Shown: positions 34,257 through 42,504 of the stretch, piece by piece
Numbering within the stretch: the first letter of the stretch is position 1
Layout of the letters: each line of letters begins with the position of its first letter
From: SIG565 sp045590755
GTDB lineage: Bacteria; Bacillota; Clostridia; Oscillospirales; Acutalibacteraceae
Reading direction: 5' to 3'
Length of the DNA stretch: 64,000 nucleotides
Assembly (NCBI GenBank): GCA_045590755.1
Contig: JAZNRP010000024.1
Location: 124,001-188,000, forward strand
Made by a program: the position numbers and the translations under genes
The notes under the pieces: generated by a model
The model's input: the letters and a program-made list of their open reading frames with translations, nothing else
What the model was told of the DNA's origin: nothing
The model's database searches: none

Positions 34257-34565
34257 GTGGCTGAATTTGATAAAAACGCTATTGTTGTCGCTGACCTCGA
34301 CCCATTGATGCCGAGTTACAACGTTGTGGACGAACACGGAAGAACTATCGGAGAAAAATCAGAACTGTTTGGACGCTTGAAGCCACAGTACGCAAAAGAT
34401 GGTCGCCCATTGCAAAGGGGAAGATGGACCTTTGAAAGCCGTCAGTACAAAGCTGACCCGCCTTGGTTCAAATTCGAGGTCATTCGTATTGATAAATTGG
34501 GCGGAGGCGTTACAATTCACGCAAGACCTATTACTCAAAGGGGGACAGACAATGAAAGCAAGTGA
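34257..34565 (+). CDS. Uncharacterised small protein
   Basis: 102 residues from GTG 34257 after TAGGAGGTG. Beta-rich, basic middle (RGRWTFESRQYKADPPWFKF). No known family. Confidence 0.7.
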   Translation: MAEFDKNAIVVADLDPLMPSYNVVDEHGRTIGEKSELFGRLKPQYAKDGRPLQRGRWTFESRQYKADPPWFKFEVIRIDKLGGGVTIHARPITQRGTDNESK

Positions 34566-34743
34566 ACTGATTAAGCAGTTGCAGGACTGCATAGAAAAGG
34601 TTGGAGATTGTCCCGTTATCGTATTCAACGCTGATACAGGAAACACAAATTGGAATGTGATACAATGTGTTCCTGATACGACAGACGCTTACGGAACGGA
34701 CTCTACTCCGACCGGATATATTGAAATTTCTGTAGATGATTGA
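34552..34743 (+). CDS. Small uncharacterised protein
   Basis: 63 residues from ATG 34552, overlapping the previous gene by 14 bp. Begins MKASELIKQLQDCIEKVGDC, a form I recall for small phage proteins of unknown role, and ends in a strand. Confidence 0.7.
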   Translation: MKASELIKQLQDCIEKVGDCPVIVFNADTGNTNWNVIQCVPDTTDAYGTDSTPTGYIEISVDD

Positions 34744-34751
34744 GGTGTAAT

Positions 34752-35081
34752 ATGGCAAATCATACAACTGTTATGCACGGGCACCTGACAGACCTTGCAG
34801 ACTTTCTTCGCAGAACAGGATGGACCATTGAGGAGCCGAAGGGCGAATACGAGGTGCTACGAGCTCGTAAGCCCGGATACCCTCGACCGCTATTGGTTCA
34901 CGACCGCACATCAGGCGGTTGCGGATACAGCATTGACGAGCGTGATATAAAAGTTTACCGTAAATGGTACAGCGACCGTCGTAAAAGAGGGGCTGTTCAG
35001 CCTCATCTCCACCTGAACGATGCAGAGCGAGAGGAAAACGAACAGGTCATAAGGGGCTGTCAAATCAAAATAAAACCGTAA
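34752..35081 (+). CDS. Uncharacterised basic protein
   Basis: 109 residues after GAGGTGTAAT. N-terminal helix and strand (LTDLADFLRRTGWTIEEPKG), then a basic segment (KVYRKWYSDRRKRGAVQP). Weakly HicA-like in its first 45 residues but I do not accept that assignment. Confidence 0.7.
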   Translation: MANHTTVMHGHLTDLADFLRRTGWTIEEPKGEYEVLRARKPGYPRPLLVHDRTSGGCGYSIDERDIKVYRKWYSDRRKRGAVQPHLHLNDAEREENEQVIRGCQIKIKP

Positions 35082-35178
35082 GGCTCGTTCCTTGCGGTCT
35101 CAGGCATACAAGTTCCTACCTAAAAAGAAAAACGCCGTAAAAGGCGAAATTTAAGCCAATATGAAAGGATTGATAAAG

Positions 35179-35652
35179 ATGTCAAAGACTTGGGAGATTA
35201 AACGAGGGGATGTTTTCTACATATACAAGTTCGGGAGCACCACCGGGAGCGAGCAGGAGTCGGGTCGCCCTGCGGTAATTGTATCGAACGATGAAAACAA
35301 TAAGCACTCAGCCACCGTTGAAGTTGTTTACCTCACCACGAAGCCGAAGACCGTGTTACCTACGCACGTCAAGGTCAAGGCTACTGCCGTAGAGAGCACC
35401 GTTCTCTGCGAACAGATTACGAGCGTTGCGATAGAACGCCTCGGCGATTTCATTGGATGCTGCAACGAGGCGGAAATGGAGCAAATCGACAAGGCTCTCG
35501 CCGTATCAATCGGCTTGGACCTCGCAGAAAAGACCGAGAAAGCAGAAATGCCCGAAAAAGTTGCGGGGGGGGTACGCCTATCAACCTATCTGTTACAATG
35601 CCTGCTCCTGCATCGCCTGAGCACCGCTCCGATGAGAGTGCAGAGCTGTTAA
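35179..35652 (+). CDS. PemK/MazF-like endoribonuclease, frame broken at a poly-G tract
   Basis: 157 residues in the written frame. The MazF/PemK fold is clear: RGDVFYIYKFGSTTGSEQESGRPAVIVSND, VEVVYLTTKP, then VLCEQITSVAIERLGDFIG. An eight-G run at 35565-35572 interrupts the C-terminus. The -1 frame continues to 35726 with a coiled coil (LLKVQIERDTYKAMYESLLQ) typical of phage MazF relatives. Full product would be about 182 residues. The run reads G GGG GGG in frame, a perfect slippery heptamer, so programmed slippage, phase variation or sequence error are all possible. Confidence 0.75.
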   Translation: MSKTWEIKRGDVFYIYKFGSTTGSEQESGRPAVIVSNDENNKHSATVEVVYLTTKPKTVLPTHVKVKATAVESTVLCEQITSVAIERLGDFIGCCNEAEMEQIDKALAVSIGLDLAEKTEKAEMPEKVAGGVRLSTYLLQCLLLHRLSTAPMRVQSC

Positions 35653-35727
35653 AGGTACAGATAGAGCGTGATACCTACAAGGCGATGTATGAGTCCCTGT
35701 TACAACGCCTTGTACCTGTAAAATGAT

Positions 35728-36120
35728 ATGGATGAGAAATACAGTATTTACAGTAAGTTCAATTTAGAACAGCATAAGAAGACGTTCGTGAACTATCTTG
35801 AAGTAATCGTTCTCGAAGACGGTACGGTGCAATACGCCATACCGTCTCATCAAGAAGCGGGCATCCGCCTTGCTTGTCAGAAGCTCGGCGTGGACCGTAA
35901 AACGCTGAACGATATGTGTCCCCGGGAATATTGGTTCGATTTCCTGAATTGGTTATCAATGATTTCGGGTGTTATGTTCGTGTGGAACGAATTCGTTATG
36001 GTAAACGAACCTACACGGAAACAAATTGCTATACTGAAGAAAATGAAGATGAGCGGAGTTTACAAAGGAACAATTCCGTTGATTTCCGCAACGAAAGGAG
36101 AAAAACAAAAGAATGGTTGA
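35728..36120 (+). CDS. Uncharacterised protein next to MazF-like gene
   Basis: 130 residues; the ribosome site is weak (ATG 35728 has no clear SD). Alternating helix and strand with YAIPSHQEAGIRLACQKLGV and a central Trp-rich segment FDFLNWLSMISGVMFVWNEF. It overlaps the frame leading to the HTH gene. No known family; an antitoxin role is not shown. Confidence 0.65.
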   Translation: MDEKYSIYSKFNLEQHKKTFVNYLEVIVLEDGTVQYAIPSHQEAGIRLACQKLGVDRKTLNDMCPREYWFDFLNWLSMISGVMFVWNEFVMVNEPTRKQIAILKKMKMSGVYKGTIPLISATKGEKQKNG

Positions 36121-36134
36121 TTTCGGCAAAAGTC

Positions 36135-36163
36135 TTGACAATGTCAACGGTTTGGTGTATGAT
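36135..36163 (+). promoter_or_regulatory. Promoter of the HTH gene
   Basis: TTGACA (36135-36140), 17-bp spacer, TATGAT (36158-36163). It has no AT-tract of the P1-P6 type and differs in -10 box, so it is an independent promoter inside module P4, directing the gene at 36197. Confidence 0.8.
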
Positions 36164-36196
36164 GATGTCAATAGCACAATGGATGGAGGTGCAACA

Positions 36197-36694
36197 ATGA
36201 CATCGAAAGAAGTTTTAGCCGCCGTATTGAAAGCGACAGGCAAGACGCAGGCAGAAGCCGCAACAAATGTAGGTTGGGTTCCTCAGCAGTTGAGTGCGAG
36301 ACTCGTTCGTAACTCGCTCCGTGCAGACGAACTCCTTGCTCTGCTCGAAGGACTTGGTGTTGAACTCAGTTTCACCATCAAGGAAACGGGTGAAAAAGTC
36401 AGAACCCACATCAACGGAATGGGTCGTCGTGTAAAAGGAATGGTTGATAAAGTCATTTACGACACCGCCACTTCGGATGCTCTTGCTAACAATTTCTACG
36501 CCGATGGCGTAAATGAATATACGGATGGCAAGGCTCTCGAACTGTATATCGACCGTGAAGGACGCTATTTCTTCGCCGAATACTCGAATTGGGAGGGTAC
36601 GAAAGACCGTATCAGCCCCGTTTCCGGCAAGGATGCTGCGGCGTTCATCGAGAAGTACGGAACCGAGATTGACAAGCGACCGAAAACTGAATAA
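36197..36694 (+). CDS. HTH (XRE-like) regulator
   Basis: 165 residues from ATG 36197 after GGAGGTG; the upstream in-frame ATG 36113 lies before the promoter and is not chosen. Residues 3-65 resemble a Cro/C1-type helix-turn-helix (EVLAAVLKATGKTQAEAATN, then VPQQLSARLVRNSLRADELLALLEGL). C-terminal part is helical with a charged end. By position, after MazF and with its own promoter, it may be a phage regulator or toxin repressor. A strong terminator follows. Confidence 0.75.
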   Translation: MTSKEVLAAVLKATGKTQAEAATNVGWVPQQLSARLVRNSLRADELLALLEGLGVELSFTIKETGEKVRTHINGMGRRVKGMVDKVIYDTATSDALANNFYADGVNEYTDGKALELYIDREGRYFFAEYSNWEGTKDRISPVSGKDAAAFIEKYGTEIDKRPKTE

Positions 36695-36861
36695 GTAAGA
36701 ACGAAGTTCCCTCTTGGGCGTAAAGCCTGAGAGGGATTTTTCTTTTTGTCAGAAAAGTCCCCCACTCCCTATCGGCAAGGGGAGATATTGACGGCTTTCA
36801 TTAAGAAATCTACGAAACCGAATATTTTAAGAAAATATTTTGAAAAATCTTGAAAAACATA
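36695..36861 (+). other. Terminator-promoter gap between modules P4 and P5
   Basis: No gene seen. It holds the terminator at 36708-36745 and an AT-rich tract (about 36820-36861) leading into promoter P5. Confidence 0.6.
36708..36745 (+). terminator. Terminator after the HTH gene
   Basis: TCCCTCT (36708-36714) pairs with AGAGGGA (36730-36736), inner GGGC/GCCT, followed by TTTTTCTTTTTG. It closes module P4. Confidence 0.9.
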
Positions 36862-36890
36862 TTGACTTTTACCGTTTGGTAATGTAAGAT
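36862..36890 (+). promoter_or_regulatory. Accessory promoter P5
   Basis: TTGACT (36862-36867), 17-bp spacer holding the palindrome TTTACC-GTTT-GGTAAT, TAAGAT (36885-36890). It is nearly identical to P1 over the whole core. Drives 36987-40889. Confidence 0.85.
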
Positions 36891-36986
36891 AAAGATACGG
36901 TAAATAAATCAACGGAACGGTTGATAGCCGAGGTAATAATTTCGGAAAGTCACCGTTCCCAAAACCGCAGATAAGGAGTAGCTGAT

Positions 36987-37463
36987 ATGAAAAGCATTTA
37001 CGACAAGATTAAGACCCCGAAGGAACTCATCGAAGAGGTGAAACTACACGGACTGAATACCGAAACGGTTAATATTTGCAGAGCCCAAGATATTTTCGGC
37101 AATGCACCCATTTCGGACCTCGTAGAACTTGCTCACAAGGAACACGATAAATTCTATTTTGTCCTGTTCAGTATTTGGAATTGGGAAGATGCCACCAAGT
37201 TCTACAACGAGCACAGCAATCCTCAGTACGCCAAGTTGATGAACGCTCAGGGAGACCTTGATATTGCAAGAGGCTCGTTGACAATCGAGATGGCAAAGGT
37301 AGCCGACCTCGAAGAGATGCACAAAGCAGAGCAAAGAGCTCGTCTCAAAGCAGAAGAAACTGCGGCACTCGCTGCGGTCGAAATCCTCGAACTCGAAAAG
37401 AAAGTAACCGAACTGAAAGCGAAGTTATACGACGCTCTCATCGGAGATAAGGAGACTAAGTAA
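36987..37463 (+). CDS. Coiled-coil accessory protein (first gene of module P5)
   Basis: 158 residues after ATAAGGAGTA, 97 bp downstream of promoter P5 (36862-36890). N-terminal half helical-globular; C-terminal half (from about 95) is a long Ala/Glu/Leu-rich coiled coil (AEQRARLKAEETAALAAVEIL). No known family. Confidence 0.8.
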   Translation: MKSIYDKIKTPKELIEEVKLHGLNTETVNICRAQDIFGNAPISDLVELAHKEHDKFYFVLFSIWNWEDATKFYNEHSNPQYAKLMNAQGDLDIARGSLTIEMAKVADLEEMHKAEQRARLKAEETAALAAVEILELEKKVTELKAKLYDALIGDKETK

Positions 37464-37724
37464 ATGAAGATGAAAGTCGATACGCCATTCGGAACCCTCG
37501 TAGTCGAGAAGTCATCCGACCCAAATTATCCGGGCGTTTGGGTTTCGCTCATCGAAGAGATAAACGGCGAAGAAGTCGAAGAAACTCTCGCATTGATTGA
37601 AACTCACGATTTGAAAGACGGCAACGGCTATATCCGTTTGTTAGCCTACACCAACCTTGATAAAGACGAGGAAACGCACGAACTGTTTTATTACCACAAA
37701 GGTAATGATGAGGAGGCGAAATAA
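37464..37724 (+). CDS. Uncharacterised small protein
   Basis: 86 residues, starts immediately after the previous stop. Acidic, strand-rich (VSLIEEINGEEVEETLALIE). Ends TAATG, overlapping the next start. Confidence 0.75.
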   Translation: MKMKVDTPFGTLVVEKSSDPNYPGVWVSLIEEINGEEVEETLALIETHDLKDGNGYIRLLAYTNLDKDEETHELFYYHKGNDEEAK

Positions 37725-38488
37725 TGGGAAGAAGACCTACGAACCCGAACCTGAACGAAAACGGCGAATTGCATTTCAAGTATCGTGAACAGATGCAGTT
37801 TTTGAGAGAACTCGCCGAAGAGCTCGGAGTGGTGATGTTCTTACCTGAATACCACGCTAAGACAAGAGACTGCAACACCGTTCTGTTCTATTTCGAGGAA
37901 GATGACAAGTTCAACCGAGATGTCGATAAAGAATATGACGCACTCTCGCAAGAAATGAAGAACTCAATGTATCGCAGACAGTTCTTTTCTTTCGAGAACA
38001 CCGACTGCAACGGATGGTTTTCTCACGATTTTGCGAACTTCGGCAGAATTGATTTGAGAGGCTTATGTTGGCAGGAAAAACTCGGTAGTGCGATTAGATT
38101 GGCGTACTACCGTGCTCGCCAAAATAAACACATCGCCGCATCAGGCGGAGTTCTTGCATTGCGTGAAGCTGATGACATCCATAACGACCTCAATCGTAAT
38201 ATCATCGAAGCGTTTAGGCAGTTCCACGGCGGGACTGCTTTTATTGGCTCTGTCAACTATTACGATGAGGATAGACAGAAACTCATAGCAGGAGAAATGG
38301 ATGCTATTCGTCCGACAGCCGGAGAACTCGTTTATAACTTTGGATGTGATTTCATCATCCCGAAGTTTGATGCCGGGCTGAATGAAATGGTCCGTGATTT
38401 CAACAAAGGACCTGCGACCGCACAGAAAGCGACCGACATTATGAAACTCGTCGAAAAGCTCGGCGGTCTCTCGTTTATTTGGTATTAA
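37724..38488 (+). CDS. Uncharacterised accessory protein
   Basis: 254 residues, stop-start overlap. Helical with an N-terminal NPNLNENGELHFKYREQMQFL, a central FSHDFANFGRIDLRGLCW and a C-terminal AAQKATDIMKLVEKLG-like helix. No known family or catalytic motif. Confidence 0.8.
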   Translation: MGRRPTNPNLNENGELHFKYREQMQFLRELAEELGVVMFLPEYHAKTRDCNTVLFYFEEDDKFNRDVDKEYDALSQEMKNSMYRRQFFSFENTDCNGWFSHDFANFGRIDLRGLCWQEKLGSAIRLAYYRARQNKHIAASGGVLALREADDIHNDLNRNIIEAFRQFHGGTAFIGSVNYYDEDRQKLIAGEMDAIRPTAGELVYNFGCDFIIPKFDAGLNEMVRDFNKGPATAQKATDIMKLVEKLGGLSFIWY

Positions 38489-38500
38489 GGAGGTGGCGTA

Positions 38501-38962
38501 ATGCCCTATAAGGTAACAATTAACACCGATGCCTACGTTCTTCAGAAATGCTCCAAGAAAAATTGGGAGCCCGGAACAATGAATGACTTTATGCTCGCCC
38601 TGAATGGTTGGCATACTACCGAACGGTCCTTGAAAGAGGTCTATTGGAGATTGTTGATGTTCCGTGGAGTTGATTGGGTTTCGGAAGAATGGGATGAGCA
38701 AAAAGAAGGCTTGTCTGACTGCTACGAAAAGTGGCGAAACAAGAGATGTAATTGGGTTGAGTTCGAGGACCGACTCTGCGGTTTCGAGCGTATGCACAGA
38801 CCTTGCGGGTATGGTTTTATGCAAGGATATTTCGATGACAGAAAAGCCATCGAAGAATTGAAAAAGAACGGTTCCGTAACCATTCCGTTCTCGGCTCTGT
38901 ACGATATTCGACAGTATTACAAGGGTCAGAATGGATGCTATATGAAAATCGAAAAGATTTAG
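38501..38962 (+). CDS. Uncharacterised accessory protein
   Basis: 153 residues after AAGGAGGTGG. Several aromatic residues; contains WRNKRCNWVEFEDRLCGFER. No known family. Confidence 0.75.
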   Translation: MPYKVTINTDAYVLQKCSKKNWEPGTMNDFMLALNGWHTTERSLKEVYWRLLMFRGVDWVSEEWDEQKEGLSDCYEKWRNKRCNWVEFEDRLCGFERMHRPCGYGFMQGYFDDRKAIEELKKNGSVTIPFSALYDIRQYYKGQNGCYMKIEKI

Positions 38963-38973
38963 GAGGTATATCA

Positions 38974-39435
38974 ATGACAGCATATCGTGCTCACATTTAC
39001 AACGTAGAAAAGGATATGTATCTCGCAAACCAAATCGGCGGCGATTTCTCGTTCACGGCTGATTATAACGAACGCCTTTGTTTCTTTGATGAAGCGGATG
39101 CAGAGTCAACCCTCGAATTGATGAACGACACGCTCCCTGAGTGCTATGTCCTTGTAGAAGAAAAGCCGATAATGATTTACTTGGTCGTTATGGAATGGGA
39201 ATATGAGGCAGATAGAGGAGTTGAAATTGAAGCATTCGACCATCTCGAATTTGCCGAAATATATTTCGACAAGCTCGTCGATAAAGAGCAGAAGACGAGT
39301 TGGATAAAAGACTGCTCGAACCTCGTTGAAGAAACAGATGACCCCCACCGATACTCCGCTTATGACGGAGACGGCGAGGCACAGACACACACCTACATCT
39401 CGATTGAAGAGAAAGAAATCAATAAGGAGGCCTGA
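38974..39435 (+). CDS. Uncharacterised acidic protein
   Basis: 153 residues from ATG 38974 after TAGGAGGTAT. Acidic and strand-rich (YLVVMEWEYEADRGVEIEAF), unlike its neighbour. No known family. Confidence 0.75.
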   Translation: MTAYRAHIYNVEKDMYLANQIGGDFSFTADYNERLCFFDEADAESTLELMNDTLPECYVLVEEKPIMIYLVVMEWEYEADRGVEIEAFDHLEFAEIYFDKLVDKEQKTSWIKDCSNLVEETDDPHRYSAYDGDGEAQTHTYISIEEKEINKEA

Positions 39436-39438
39436 AAA

Positions 39439-39792
39439 ATGAAAAAGGTATTTGATGTTACTGTACGTTACGGTGGTTCCGTAAGTTACACAGTAGAAGC
39501 TGAAAATGAAGAGGCGGCAAAGAAAGCCGCACAGGAAGAGTTTGATGGAGACAGCATAAATATCGAGGCGAATGTTGACAGCGTTGATTACGATGTTACC
39601 GAGTGCCCCGATGAAGAACCCGTTCCCGAAGAAGAGGAACCTGAACAGGACGAGGGCACTCCGCCCGAGAAACCGGAACCTGAACCCAAGGAAGTCAAGC
39701 CTCGAATGACCCCGTATGAAAGAACGAGGGCGGCAGTATATGCCACGGGCAACCGTTGGGCTATCGAGAATTTCAACGCCACACACAATTAA
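39439..39792 (+). CDS. Uncharacterised acidic protein
   Basis: 117 residues after AAGGAGGCC. N-terminal half strand-rich (VRYGGSVSYTVEAENEEAAK), then a proline/glutamate-rich tail (about 60-95). No known family. Confidence 0.75.
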   Translation: MKKVFDVTVRYGGSVSYTVEAENEEAAKKAAQEEFDGDSINIEANVDSVDYDVTECPDEEPVPEEEEPEQDEGTPPEKPEPEPKEVKPRMTPYERTRAAVYATGNRWAIENFNATHN

Positions 39793-39804
39793 GGAGGTGC
39801 CGAT

Positions 39805-40251
39805 ATGAGCAGTTATTCAGAAATGAAACATCGCCATCAGCAAGAGTTCAACGCTCTGCCCCTGCATTTCGCATTTGGTGATGAGCAGATTAAAAGGAAG
39901 ATGGCTGAACTCGGATTGACCGAAGAAAACATCGCCGACCGAATTGTTCCGTTCCCGAACACAGGCGGATTTGCTATGAAAGAAGACTATCCGCATATTG
40001 TCGAGGTGTCCGAGCGACACGCTCAGGAACTGAAAGAAGCAATCGCCGCCGATAAAGATGGCACCGGATTTATATTCGAGATGTTCCGTTATGAGTTGGC
40101 GAACCACGAATACGGATATACGATGTCCGACTCGCAGACTCTTGCAGCACTCGGGTATAAGCGTTCTGATATTGACGCAAATGTCGCTTTGAGTTACGGG
40201 TTAGAATTGGCGAAGAAAGCCATTCTTGGAGAGGAAGACGAAAAATGGTAA
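39805..40251 (+). CDS. Uncharacterised helical protein
   Basis: 148 residues after AAGGAGGTGC. N-terminal His-rich segment (EMKHRHQQEFNALPLHFAFG), helical throughout. It ends 7 bp inside the next gene. No known family. Confidence 0.75.
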   Translation: MSSYSEMKHRHQQEFNALPLHFAFGDEQIKRKMAELGLTEENIADRIVPFPNTGGFAMKEDYPHIVEVSERHAQELKEAIAADKDGTGFIFEMFRYELANHEYGYTMSDSQTLAALGYKRSDIDANVALSYGLELAKKAILGEEDEKW

Positions 40252-40889
40252 CGAAAACACCTGCACCTGAAATCTTTGTACGCTTTATGTGTGTGCAGAA
40301 CAGCGTCGAAGAGCTGTATCGAGGAGCACACGGAAAGGTCTATGTCCGTCAGCCTGCGAATATCAACGGTAGTTGGTATAAAGGCGAGCAGAAAGGTAAA
40401 TCGTTTTGGCTGTCATCTTGCAAATGGCAGAGCGGTTACGAGGCTGATTGCCCCTTGAAAGACGGTCTCATCGTGAATGTTCAGGATAAATACGGTCAGA
40501 CCATCTTCCGTGAAACGCTCCACGCCGATAATTCCTGCGGCGGAACGAGTGCCGAACAGTCCGCTCCGTTCGCTTGGGAGATTAAGAAGCACATCGCAGA
40601 GCAGTTCGCCAAGGAATATGAGCTGTCAGACTATGACACTTGGAAGACGATGCTCTGTTGGGAACGAGCTCGACACGAATACAAGGGCTATGTAGATAAT
40701 TGGCTCTACTGCGAGGTTGATACGCTGAAAAAGAAGACTGTGAAGCGTGTTACCGAATACGGTATGACGTTCCGTATCATCGAAGAACTGCGAAAGCATC
40801 GTATCTCCGGCACTGTTTGGACCGAGTATTATTTGGTCGCCGATACAGATGAAGTGTGCGAGGAAATCTGCGGTTATGATTTGCCATAA
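40245..40889 (+). CDS. Uncharacterised protein, last gene of module P5
   Basis: 214 residues; it overlaps the previous gene by 7 bp. Strand-rich with several Trp and a segment SWYKGEQKGKSFWLSSCKW. A single pass over its C-terminus shows DTDEVCEEICGYD. No known family. Confidence 0.75.
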   Translation: MVTKTPAPEIFVRFMCVQNSVEELYRGAHGKVYVRQPANINGSWYKGEQKGKSFWLSSCKWQSGYEADCPLKDGLIVNVQDKYGQTIFRETLHADNSCGGTSAEQSAPFAWEIKKHIAEQFAKEYELSDYDTWKTMLCWERARHEYKGYVDNWLYCEVDTLKKKTVKRVTEYGMTFRIIEELRKHRISGTVWTEYYLVADTDEVCEEICGYDLP

Positions 40890-40938
40890 ACGGCAACGAT
40901 TATTCTCGAAAATTTCTTGAAAAATATCCGTCTTTTTA

Positions 40939-40966
40939 TTGACATAGGCGGTAGGTATTGTAAGAT
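40939..40966 (+). promoter_or_regulatory. Accessory promoter P6
   Basis: TTGACA (40939-40944), 16-bp spacer TAGGCGGTAGGTATTG, TAAGAT (40961-40966). Operator-like ATTACC-ATTT-GGTAGT at 40981-40996 just before the first ribosome site. It drives 32 genes up to 52786, the longest module. Confidence 0.85.
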
Positions 40967-41017
40967 AAGTATAAAGAAACATTACCATTTGGTAGTGCAC
41001 AGAAAGGATATTGGTAA

Positions 41018-41635
41018 ATGGCTACGCAGAAGAATTTTCTCACAAATGAAGAAGCGGTCGCTCTTGACCGCATAGCCACAAAGAGCAAGATGGACTGTTG
41101 GTTTAGCATCCGCACCTACGGAGACGGAGATTTCATTTACGACCTCGAAAATGATAAGCCGATGGCTCTCGAAGATGGCATCGGTCAACTGACCGAGGGA
41201 ATTGTTGATGGTCCTGAGTTTTACGGCTTGACCTACAACGAAGTCTTAGGTCTGAACTACCTGTTCGAGATTTTGGGCTTGTCTTTCCGCTTTGTAGAAT
41301 ACGGCGGTCGTGAGTTTGATTTCAAATTCACCGAATACGAAAGTTTCTGCCGCAGAGTTCGCAGAGAACTCGAAGCGTATGAGCGTGATTTGCTCAGTCA
41401 ACCCGCCGATAAGATTATCTACCGCTCGTATCAGACTGTCTGCAAAAGGGAGATTGTTCAGGTTATCGAAAACCGACCTATCCCGGCAGAACAGATTGAG
41501 GTTTTGATTAGAAACGGCGGTCAGAACATCCTCGAATATCTGTATGACTGCTACCTCGACAGCGACATCGAAACGACCACTCTGTACGAAGACCTCATCC
41601 GAGACATCATTTCGGAGGGCTGTGAAGATGAATAG
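41018..41635 (+). CDS. Uncharacterised accessory protein (first gene of module P6)
   Basis: 205 residues after AGAAAGGAT. Strand-rich middle (DFIYDLENDKPMALEDGIGQ) and helical C-terminus. No known family. Confidence 0.8.
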   Translation: MATQKNFLTNEEAVALDRIATKSKMDCWFSIRTYGDGDFIYDLENDKPMALEDGIGQLTEGIVDGPEFYGLTYNEVLGLNYLFEILGLSFRFVEYGGREFDFKFTEYESFCRRVRRELEAYERDLLSQPADKIIYRSYQTVCKREIVQVIENRPIPAEQIEVLIRNGGQNILEYLYDCYLDSDIETTTLYEDLIRDIISEGCEDE

Positions 41636-41825
41636 ACAGCAGTTCGTAGATTACGTAAGGGAAAATTTCTCGGTATCGGTCGAGTTTCTAAGATTGCTTG
41701 ACAACGTTCTTCAATACGCAGAACAGCAAGGATGGAACGAGGACGAAACTTACGATTATCTCAGCTTTATGCTTGATTGCAACATTGGTCTTTCCGACCG
41801 AGAAATCAAACAGATTACGCTTTAG
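41628..41825 (+). CDS. Small helical protein
   Basis: 65 residues from ATG 41628, overlapping the previous gene by 8 bp. Helical (ENFSVSVEFLRLLDNVLQYA). No known family. Confidence 0.7.
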   Translation: MNRQQFVDYVRENFSVSVEFLRLLDNVLQYAEQQGWNEDETYDYLSFMLDCNIGLSDREIKQITL

Positions 41826-41835
41826 GAGGTTCGAT

Positions 41836-42045
41836 ATGAGCGATAAGACAAAATTGCTTGCACAGACGTTGGGCTTAGCAGCCGCAATAGGCGGTCCGTA
41901 TTCGGCGATGGATTTCAAAATGCCGAAACCGAAGAGGATGAGAGGCACAGTCGTGGGTTGTTCCCGGTGCGGAAAAACACGCACGACTCTTTATAAAACG
42001 GAAGACGGCACAATGATTTGCAAAGCCTGCAAGGAGAGTGAATAG
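41836..42045 (+). CDS. Small zinc-ribbon protein
   Basis: 69 residues after TTAGGAGGT. C-terminal knuckles CSRCGKTRTTLYKT and CKACKESE. N-terminal part helical. No known family. Confidence 0.75.
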   Translation: MSDKTKLLAQTLGLAAAIGGPYSAMDFKMPKPKRMRGTVVGCSRCGKTRTTLYKTEDGTMICKACKESE

Positions 42046-42046
42046 G

Positions 42047-42280
42047 ATGGAACGGAATTGGAAACTCGGCGATGATTTAAGCACCCACGATAGCCTTTTG
42101 GATGGGTTGACTCTCGCCGACCTCATTCTCGCTCTGCATCATACGAGCGTGGTAAACCCCGAAACCGCAAAGCAATGCCTGAAAGAGATGCTTGAAAGCA
42201 GACTCGAAGATATGTGGTTTATTTTTGAAAACAACGTCGATGAAATCATCGCAGAAGCATTGAAAGGTCGTGAGCAGTAA
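42047..42280 (+). CDS. Uncharacterised small protein
   Basis: 77 residues from ATG 42047 after AAGGAGAGTG. Helical, with SLLDGLTLADLILALHHTSV. Ends TAATG. No known family. Confidence 0.7.
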   Translation: MERNWKLGDDLSTHDSLLDGLTLADLILALHHTSVVNPETAKQCLKEMLESRLEDMWFIFENNVDEIIAEALKGREQ

Positions 42281-42504
42281 TGAAAATCAAGTACACGCAT
42301 ATTTCGGACCCCGGAAAAGAAAAGGTTTACGACACGGTCAAGTCGTTGGAGAATAACCCTTTTATCGAGATGACTCAGGAAGAGTGGGACCGCCACGAGC
42401 TCGAAAAGATGAGGCTCGACCGTGAGCGTGGCAAGATTTGCCACTTTGAAGTGCTTGAAGACGAACAGGAGGCTGAACCGAATGAACAAAATCACGGTAG
42501 TTGA
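42280..42504 (+). CDS. Uncharacterised small protein
   Basis: 74 residues, stop-start overlap. Charged, with TQEEWDRHELEKMRLDRERG. No known family. Confidence 0.7.
   Translation: MKIKYTHISDPGKEKVYDTVKSLENNPFIEMTQEEWDRHELEKMRLDRERGKICHFEVLEDEQEAEPNEQNHGS

Noticed and set aside
34752..35081. HicA-like toxin call
   Set aside because: Only the first 45 residues show a weak resemblance, and no HicB-like partner is adjacent.
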